This document shows, in pieces, positions 58,670-64,000 of a DNA stretch of 64,000 nucleotides. How positions within the stretch are numbered: position 1 is the first letter of the stretch; every line of letters begins with the position of its first letter. The stretch is from positions 6,944,001-7,008,000 of the forward strand of contig NZ_JAOBTQ010000001.1 of NCBI RefSeq assembly GCF_033366695.1, written 5' to 3'. A program made the translations under genes and the position numbers. Under the pieces are notes generated by a model. That model saw nothing but the letters and a program-made list of their open reading frames with translations, searched no databases and was not told the origin of the DNA. The stretch is from Streptomyces sp. SCL15-4 (GTDB lineage: Bacteria > Actinomycetota > Actinomycetes > Streptomycetales > Streptomycetaceae).

Positions 58670-60052
58670 TCAGCTGGTGGGGAAGGAGTCGGCCGTGCTG
58701 ATGCGGCTCTTGATCAGCGCTCCGGACTCGGTCAGCACACCGCTGCTGCTGTAGTCGCTGCCGTTGCAGGTGCCGGGCTTGAGCGCCGCGCTGCTCTCGT
58801 CGGCGTCGGAGTAGGTCCAGTTCGCGTAGCTGATCTTCAACTGGTCGAGCAGGTCCAGCCAGGCCGTGGTGCTGGTCCGGTCCATCGCCCCGCCGCCGGT
58901 GGCGCTCACCGTGCCGAACTCGGTGACGAACAGCGGCAGCTTCGAGGCCGCCCGGCTCACCGTGGCGCGGTAGTTGTCCTTGTGGCTCGCGGCGTAGAAG
59001 TGGAACGTGTACATGATGTTGGTGGCGTTGACCGGGTTGTTGACGACCTCGGTCTCGCTGGAGCCGTCCGAGACGCCCAGCGAGGACCAGCCCCGGGTGC
59101 CGACGATGATCACGGCGTCCGGGTCGGCGGCCCGGATCACCGGGATGACCTGCTCGGCGTAGTTCTTGATGGCGGTCCAGCTCACGCCGTTGGGCTCGTT
59201 GGCGATCTCGTAGATCACGTTCTTCTTGGCGGCGTTGCGGGCGGCGACGGACGCGAAGAAGGTCTTGGCGCGGTCCAGGTTGTAGTTGGGGTCACCCGGC
59301 GTGAGGGTGTGGAAGTCGATCAGGGCGTACATGCCCCGGGCCTCGGCCATGTCGACGAGGCTGTTCACCCGGCTGGTGAAGCCCGCCGGGTCGGTCTCGT
59401 AACCGTTCTCCTGCACGTACATCGCGATGCGCAGCAGGTCCGACTTCCAGTCCTTCGCCAGCGCGTCCAGCGACGCGCTGGTGTAGCACTTGCTGAACCA
59501 CTGGATGCCGTGCGTGCTCATGCCCCGCAGCTGGATGGGGCGGTTGTACTGGTTGCACAGGTTCACACCGCACACGTGCAGCTGCCCGTTGACGTCCACG
59601 GGAGTGCCGTTGCTGCCCGGGTCGGGGTTTGACGGCGTATCCCCGACGGAGCCGGTGCAGGCGACGCCGTTGAGCGTGAACGCCGAGGGCTTGGGGTTGG
59701 AGCCGGTGAAGGAGCCCGTGAATCCGAGGTCGGTGGACGCGCCGGTGGCCAGGGTGCGGTTCCAGTCGACGCCGGCGGCGCTGACCGTGGAACCGGACTG
59801 CGACCAGGTGGCGTTCCAGCCCTGGACGACCTTCTGCCCCGCGTCCGGCAGGGAGAACTTCAGCGTCCAGCCGGTGACGGGATCACCCAGGTTGGTGATC
59901 TTCACTCCTGCCTGGAAGCCGCCCTGCCACTGGCTGGTGACGGTGTAGTCGACCTTGCAGCCGGTGGCGGCTGCCGCCGGCTGGGGGCCGGCCAGTGCCG
60001 TGAGACCCAGCGCCGTGGCGCAGGTCGCCAGCAGGGCCACAATGCGTTTCAA
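58670..60052 (-). CDS. Secreted GH5 endoglucanase with CBM2
   Basis: 460 residues from TTG 60052, 6 bases after GAGGAGGAA. A signal peptide (LLATCATALGLTALAG) ends near residue 30. A family 2 cellulose-binding module follows (about 32-132: CKVDYTVTSQWQGGFQAGV ... GWTLKFSLPDAGQ), then a Pro/Gly linker and a GH5 catalytic domain with the acid/base Glu in YEIANEPNG and the nucleophile Glu in FVTEFGTVS. It breaks beta-1,4-glucan chains. The CebR box 36 bases upstream of the start gives cellobiose-induced control. Confidence 0.95.
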   Translation of the reverse strand: MKRIVALLATCATALGLTALAGPQPAAAATGCKVDYTVTSQWQGGFQAGVKITNLGDPVTGWTLKFSLPDAGQKVVQGWNATWSQSGSTVSAAGVDWNRTLATGASTDLGFTGSFTGSNPKPSAFTLNGVACTGSVGDTPSNPDPGSNGTPVDVNGQLHVCGVNLCNQYNRPIQLRGMSTHGIQWFSKCYTSASLDALAKDWKSDLLRIAMYVQENGYETDPAGFTSRVNSLVDMAEARGMYALIDFHTLTPGDPNYNLDRAKTFFASVAARNAAKKNVIYEIANEPNGVSWTAIKNYAEQVIPVIRAADPDAVIIVGTRGWSSLGVSDGSSETEVVNNPVNATNIMYTFHFYAASHKDNYRATVSRAASKLPLFVTEFGTVSATGGGAMDRTSTTAWLDLLDQLKISYANWTYSDADESSAALKPGTCNGSDYSSSGVLTESGALIKSRISTADSFPTS

Positions 60053-60087
60053 AGCGTTCCTCCTCGTGTGAAGCGGGAACAGCACGA

Positions 60088-60101
60088 TGGGAGCGCTCCC
60101 A
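60088..60101. promoter_or_regulatory. CebR box of the cellulase gene
   Basis: TGGGAGCGCTCCCA, a perfect 14-bp palindrome identical to the consensus of the cellulose-use repressor CebR, 36 bases before the TTG start. Confidence 0.9.
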
Positions 60102-60254
60102 AAACCCATCGGCCCGAGACCGTACACGGTGCGTGGGTGCGCGTACAGACATGCGACCGTGAACGATGAGGCGCCGCGTGTGACCGCTGCTCAGAGGCGG
60201 TCCGGCACAAAAGGCGCTACACGGCCCTGCCCGGCCTTCCGGGCATCGGACGGG

Positions 60255-60824
60255 TCAGCCGGTCGCGCCGGCCGCCTCGCGCAGCCGCCCGAACTCCTCC
60301 GCCATGGTGGCCGCGGTCCAGTGCGCGTTCAGCCCGCTGGGGTTGGGCAGGACCCAGATCCGGGTGCCGCCGATGGTCCGCTCCTGCGGGCCCACCTTCG
60401 CGGTGCGGTCGCCGAAGGCCGTGCGGTAGGCGGTCACGCCGACGACGGCCAGCCATCCGGGCCGCAGCCGCGTCACCTTCCCGGTCAGCAGCCGGCCGCC
60501 CTCGACGTACTCCTCGGTGGTCAGCTCGTCGGCCCGCGCGGTCGCCCGGGCCACGACGTTCGTGATGCCGAGCCCGTAGGACAGCAGCTCCCGCTGCTCG
60601 GCCGGCTTCAGCAGCCGGGGAGTGAAGCCGGACCGGTGCAGCACCGGCCAGAAGCGGTTGCCGGGCCGGGCGAAGTGGTGGCCGGTCGCGGCCGACATCA
60701 ACCCGGGGTTGATGCCGCAGAACAGCACGCGCAGGCCGTCCGCGACCACGTCCGGGACGAGGCGGTCGCGGGCGGCCTCCAGCTCCGCCTGGGTGAAGCG
60801 CGGGGTGCGGGACGCGCGGGTCAG
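60255..60824 (-). CDS. mug: Mug-type mismatch-specific DNA glycosylase
   Basis: 189 residues if translation begins at CTG 60824, which overlaps the purB stop (CTGA) in the way ATGA coupling normally does. No ATG or GTG is placed to include the conserved start (DRLVPDVVADGLRVLFCGINPG). The TDG/Mug motif GINPGLMSAATG holds the catalytic Asn, and VLPNPSGLNAHW is the second motif. It removes uracil or thymine from G mismatches. A GTG inside (at VVADG) would truncate the first strand. Confidence 0.85.
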   Translation of the reverse strand: MTRASRTPRFTQAELEAARDRLVPDVVADGLRVLFCGINPGLMSAATGHHFARPGNRFWPVLHRSGFTPRLLKPAEQRELLSYGLGITNVVARATARADELTTEEYVEGGRLLTGKVTRLRPGWLAVVGVTAYRTAFGDRTAKVGPQERTIGGTRIWVLPNPSGLNAHWTAATMAEEFGRLREAAGATG

Positions 60825-62263
60825 AGGATCGCTCCGGGGGTGTAACCGGCCGCCTCGGGATACTGCTCGACGACCTTCTCGATCCGGGCGACGACCGTGC
60901 CGACCTGGCCGGCGGCGGCGCCGGTGAAGGACAGCTTGTCGGCCATCAGCGCGGCCAGCTGCTCCCGGTCCAGCGGCAGACGCTCGTCGGCGGCGAGCTT
61001 GTCGAGCAGGTCGTTGCGCTCGGCACCCTGCTCGCGCATCGCCAGCGCGGTGGCGACCGCGTTCTCCTTGATCGCCTCGTGCGCGACCTCCCGGCCGACC
61101 CCGGAGCGCACCGCGCCCATCAGCACCTTGGTGGTCGCCAGGAACGGCAGGTAGCGGTCCAGCTCGCGGGCGATCACCGCGGGGAAGGCGCCGAACTCGT
61201 CGAGCACCGTCAGGAACGTCTCCAGCAGGCCGTCCAGGGCGAAGAAGGCGTCCGGCAGGGCCACCCGGCGCACCACCGAGCAGGACACGTCGCCCTCGTT
61301 CCACTGGTCGCCCGCCAGCTCGCCGGTCATCGAGGCGTAGCCGCGCAGGATCACCATCAGGCCGTTGACGCGCTCGCAGGAACGGGTGTTCATCTTGTGC
61401 GGCATCGCCGAGGAGCCGACCTGGCCCGGCTTGAAGCCCTCGGTGACCAGCTCGTTGCCGGCCATCAGCCGGATCGTCTTGGCCAGCGACGACGGGGCCG
61501 CGGCGAGCTGCACCAGCGCGGTGACGACCTCGTAGTCCAGCGAGCGCGGGTAGACCTGGCCGACGGAGGTGAAGGCCTGCGAGAAGCCCAGGTGCCGCGC
61601 GATGCGGTCCTCCAGCTCGGCGAGCTTGGCGTCGTCCCCGCCCAGCAGGTCCAGCATGTCCTGCGCGGTGCCGACCGGGCCCTTGATGCCGCGCAGCGGG
61701 TAGCGGGCGAGGAGTTCCTCGACGCGGCCGTGGGCGACGAGCAGCTCGTCGGCGGCGGTCGCGAACCGCTTGCCGAGGGTGGTGGCCTGCGCGGCCACGT
61801 TGTGCGAGCGGCCGGCCATGACCAGCTCGGCGTACTCGCCGGCCAGCCTGCCCAGGCGCGCCAGCACGGCCACCGTACGGTCGCGCATCAGCTCCAGCGA
61901 CAGCCTGATCTGCAGCTGCTCGACGTTCTCCGTGAGGTCACGGGAGGTCATGCCCTTGTGCACGTGCTCGTGCCCGGCGAGGTCGTTGAACTCCTCGATC
62001 CGCGCCTTCACGTCGTGCCGGGTGACCTTCTCGCGCTCGGCGATCGAGGCCAGGTCGACGGTGTCGAGGACGCGTTCGTAGTCGGCGATCGCCTCGTCCG
62101 GCACCTCGATGCCGAGGTCCTTCTGGGCCCGCAGCACGGCGAGCCAGAGCCGGCGCTCCAGCCTCACCTTCTGCTCGGGCGACCAGAGCGTGGCGAGCTC
62201 GGCCGAGGCGTACCGTCCGGCGAGGACGTTCGGGATGCGGGGCTTGGCGGGCGCTGAAGTCAC
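60821..62263 (-). CDS. purB: Adenylosuccinate lyase
   Basis: 480 residues from GTG 62263. The fumarase-superfamily signature GSSAMPHKMN and HNVAAQATTLGK are present; MTSRDLTENVEQLQ is another active-site region. It acts in two steps of purine synthesis, splitting SAICAR and adenylosuccinate. -10 TAGACT (62277-62272) begins 14 bases before the GTG, so it is probably leaderless. The Mug gene is coupled to it downstream. Confidence 0.97.
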   Translation of the reverse strand: MTSAPAKPRIPNVLAGRYASAELATLWSPEQKVRLERRLWLAVLRAQKDLGIEVPDEAIADYERVLDTVDLASIAEREKVTRHDVKARIEEFNDLAGHEHVHKGMTSRDLTENVEQLQIRLSLELMRDRTVAVLARLGRLAGEYAELVMAGRSHNVAAQATTLGKRFATAADELLVAHGRVEELLARYPLRGIKGPVGTAQDMLDLLGGDDAKLAELEDRIARHLGFSQAFTSVGQVYPRSLDYEVVTALVQLAAAPSSLAKTIRLMAGNELVTEGFKPGQVGSSAMPHKMNTRSCERVNGLMVILRGYASMTGELAGDQWNEGDVSCSVVRRVALPDAFFALDGLLETFLTVLDEFGAFPAVIARELDRYLPFLATTKVLMGAVRSGVGREVAHEAIKENAVATALAMREQGAERNDLLDKLAADERLPLDREQLAALMADKLSFTGAAAGQVGTVVARIEKVVEQYPEAAGYTPGAIL

Positions 62264-62271
62264 GTGTCCAG

Positions 62272-62277
62272 AGTCTA
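62272..62277 (-). promoter_or_regulatory. -10 box (TAGACT) of a probable leaderless purB promoter
   Basis: On the minus strand TAGACT begins 14 bases before the GTG start and no Shine-Dalgarno is visible between them. Confidence 0.45.
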
Positions 62278-62346
62278 CTGGCGATTAGTGCAGGCCAGCG
62301 CCACGCCCTCGTTGGGCGGAAGCTACGAGACGCACGCCACTTCCGA

Positions 62347-63135
62347 CTAGGCCCGCGCTTCGTAGGGCAGCAGTTCCGGGCGCTTGGGCGGGCGGCCGTC
62401 GCCGGAGGAGCGGCCGGTGAGCCGGCGGCCTATCCACGGCAGCAGGTGCTGCCGGGCGAAGCGCGCGTCGGCGATCCGGCGGCTGACCCAGCCCGGCGGG
62501 GCGGTCACCGCCATCGGTACGTGCCACTCGGTGTCCTCCGGCTCGTACCCGAGCGTCTGCCACACCGCCTCCGCGACCCGGCGGTGTCCCTCGGCCGTCA
62601 GGTGCAGCCGGTCCACGTCCCACAGCCGTGGGTCCGCCAGCGCGGGCGCCCCGTACAGGTCGACCACCACCGCGCCGTGCTTGGCGGCCAGCTCGTCCAC
62701 GCAGGCGAACAGCTGCTCCATGCGCGGCCGGAACCGCTCCAGCACCGGGCCCCGGCGGCCGGGACTGCGCATCAGCACCAGCTGCTTGCAGGAGGGCGCC
62801 AGCCGCTCCACGGCCTCGGTGAGCAGGTCCCGGACCCGGTCCATGTCGCACTTGGGGCGCAGGGTGTCGTTGAGCCCGCCGACGAGGGTGACGACGTCGG
62901 CGTTCATGGCCGCCGCCACCTCCACCTGCTCGTCGACGATCTGCCCGATCAGCTTCCCGCGGACGGCGAGGTTGGCGTACCGGAACCCGGGCGTACGGGC
63001 GGCCATCCGTGTGGCGAGGACGTCCGCCCAGCCTCGGTAGGAGCCGTCGGGCAGCAGGTCCGACATGCCCTCGGTGAAGGAGTCGCCGACCGCGACGAGG
63101 CTGGTGAACGGGGGAGAGGCGGGATTCGTCTGCAT
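62347..63135 (-). CDS. SGNH/GDSL hydrolase
   Basis: 262 residues. Block I GDSFTEGM (nucleophile Ser near residue 19), block III GGLND, and the final catalytic DVDRLHLTAEGH (Asp/His) are all present. The C-terminal 60 residues are Arg/Pro-rich and may be flexible. No signal peptide is seen, so it is probably cytosolic. The substrate (ester of lipid, sugar or peptide) is unknown. Confidence 0.92.
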   Translation of the reverse strand: MQTNPASPPFTSLVAVGDSFTEGMSDLLPDGSYRGWADVLATRMAARTPGFRYANLAVRGKLIGQIVDEQVEVAAAMNADVVTLVGGLNDTLRPKCDMDRVRDLLTEAVERLAPSCKQLVLMRSPGRRGPVLERFRPRMEQLFACVDELAAKHGAVVVDLYGAPALADPRLWDVDRLHLTAEGHRRVAEAVWQTLGYEPEDTEWHVPMAVTAPPGWVSRRIADARFARQHLLPWIGRRLTGRSSGDGRPPKRPELLPYEARA

Positions 63136-63210
63136 GGCGAGAGCGATGGTAACCCGGCGCCATACCCGCCGGTCGGTCGCCCTGGTACCGAGGAAGCGCG
63201 GCCCCTGGCC

Positions 63211-64000
63211 TCACCCCGGCGCGGGCTGGCCGAACAGCTCCCGCAGCACGTCCTCCATGGTCACCAGGCCCGCCAGCCGTCCGTCGTCGCCGAGTACGGC
63301 GGCGAGGTGGGTGCGGCTGCCGCGCATCGCGGTGAGCACGTCGTCCAGCGGGGTGCTCTCCCGGACCCGCGCGATGGAGCGCATGTCCCGCAGCCGGAAC
63401 GGCATGTCCCGGGGCGAGGCGTCCAGCGCGTCCTTGACGTGCAGGTAGCCCACGATCCGGCGGCCGGTGTCGACCACCGGGAAGCGGGAGAAGCCCGACT
63501 CGGCGGACAGCCGCTCCAGCTGCTCGGGGGTGACGCCCACGCGCGCGTAGACCACCCGGCGCAGGGGCACGACCACGTCCCGCACCGGCCGGCTGCCCAG
63601 CTCCAGGGCGTCGTGCAGGCGCTCCTGCGCCCGGCCGTCGATCAGGCCCGCCTGGCTGGCGTCCTTGACGATCTCGGCGAGTTCGGTGTCAGTGAACGTC
63701 GCCGACACCTCGTCCTTGGCCTCCACCCGCAGCAGCTTCAGCAGCCCGTTGGCGAACGCGTTGATCGCGAAGATCACCGGGCGCAGCGCCCGGGACAGCG
63801 TGACCAGCGGCGGGCCGAGCAGCAGCGCGCTGCGCACCGGTTCCGCCAGCGCGATGTTCTTGGGGACCATCTCGCCGAGCAGCATGTGCAGATACGTGGC
63901 CAGCGCCAGCGCGATCACGAAGGAGACCGCGTGACCCGCGCCCACGGGCATGCCCACCGCGTGGAACACCGGCTCCAGCAGATGCGCGATCGCCGGCTCG
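63211..64000 (-). CDS. CNNM/CBS transport protein (DUF21 family), partial 5' end
   Basis: Open at base 64000; about 262 residues seen. The seen part has the end of the DUF21 membrane domain (YLHMLLGEMVPKNIALAEP), then a linker with FTDTELAEIVKDASQAGLID, and two CBS repeats (VGVTPEQLERLSAESGFSRFPVVD and STPLDDVLTAMRGSRTHLAAVLGD). These proteins export Mg/Co or are called hemolysin-like. The C-terminal transporter-associated domain common in the family is missing; it ends after the second CBS. Confidence 0.92.
   Translation of the reverse strand, partial: EPAIAHLLEPVFHAVGMPVGAGHAVSFVIALALATYLHMLLGEMVPKNIALAEPVRSALLLGPPLVTLSRALRPVIFAINAFANGLLKLLRVEAKDEVSATFTDTELAEIVKDASQAGLIDGRAQERLHDALELGSRPVRDVVVPLRRVVYARVGVTPEQLERLSAESGFSRFPVVDTGRRIVGYLHVKDALDASPRDMPFRLRDMRSIARVRESTPLDDVLTAMRGSRTHLAAVLGDDGRLAGLVTMEDVLRELFGQPAPG

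Overview
The window is high-GC actinobacterial DNA, almost certainly a Streptomyces chromosome. Supporting evidence: third-position G/C bias throughout, frequent GTG and TTG starts, very rare TTA codons (two genes only), and typical Streptomyces regulators (CebR box, PHO box, SigJ/ECF41, HxlR, ROK, GntR/HutC). I called about 66 protein genes. I saw no rRNA, tRNA, CRISPR array, insertion sequence or complete secondary-metabolite cluster. It reads as ordinary chromosome with a few accessory patches.

Region by region. 1-6 kb: a partial Rieske lipoprotein, a hexanucleotide microsatellite, an overlapping HipA-like kinase/DUF3037 pair, a two-gene SDR (fabG-type) operon with a clear promoter and terminator, an oligopeptide-type binding lipoprotein and uracil-DNA glycosylase. 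6-15 kb: an oxidoreductase whose 3' end overlaps antisense apolipoprotein N-acyltransferase, DUF4291, small Streptomyces-type proteins, undecaprenyl-diphosphatase, a HAD phosphatase with a TTA codon, and a divergent HxlR regulator/thiolase pair. 15-25 kb: membrane proteins (TVP38/VTT, UPF0104 flippase-like, DedA), a thioesterase, a degenerate cold-shock-like protein and a transmembrane sigma-like/zinc-finger/ricin-lectin fusion. 25-33 kb: two left-handed beta-helix enzymes, a 42-43 bp minisatellite of about 11 units, an EamA transporter with a divergent XRE-cupin regulator, tRNA-editing-like and CysRS-like proteins, and an accessory HTH/small-membrane-protein patch beside a gene-free stretch bounded by 16-bp direct repeats. 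33-43 kb: SbcD-SbcC, an Lrp/rhodanese pair, and a complete class I P450 electron-transfer operon (ferredoxin, reductase, P450). 43-50 kb: DUF885 protein, Lrp/trans-sulfuration enzyme pair, TM-ACT-GNAT acetyltransferase, PhoD phosphatase with a PHO box. 50-64 kb: hydrolase/SigJ pair, a GntR regulator with its own palindrome over the -35 box, ROK regulator, a two-component system facing an ABC exporter, a TTA-containing hypothetical gene, a secreted GH5-CBM2 cellulase with a CebR box, a Mug-type glycosylase downstream of purB, a GDSL hydrolase and a truncated CNNM/CBS protein.

How it fits together. Many genes are single transcription units, often in divergent regulator/target pairs with a visible inverted repeat between them. 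Convergent ends usually carry strong GC hairpins. At least nine genes have a TANNNT -10 element 12-14 bases before the start codon, the geometry of leaderless mRNAs. Metabolic themes are envelope lipid handling (UppP, Lnt, DedA, VTT, UPF0104), carbon scavenging (cellulase, thiolase/SDR) and DNA repair (Ung, Mug, SbcCD). The most unusual items are the sigma-lectin membrane fusion, the minisatellite, the HipA-like/DUF3037 pair, the CysRS-like relic, and the second CebR box lying beyond the cellulase terminator.
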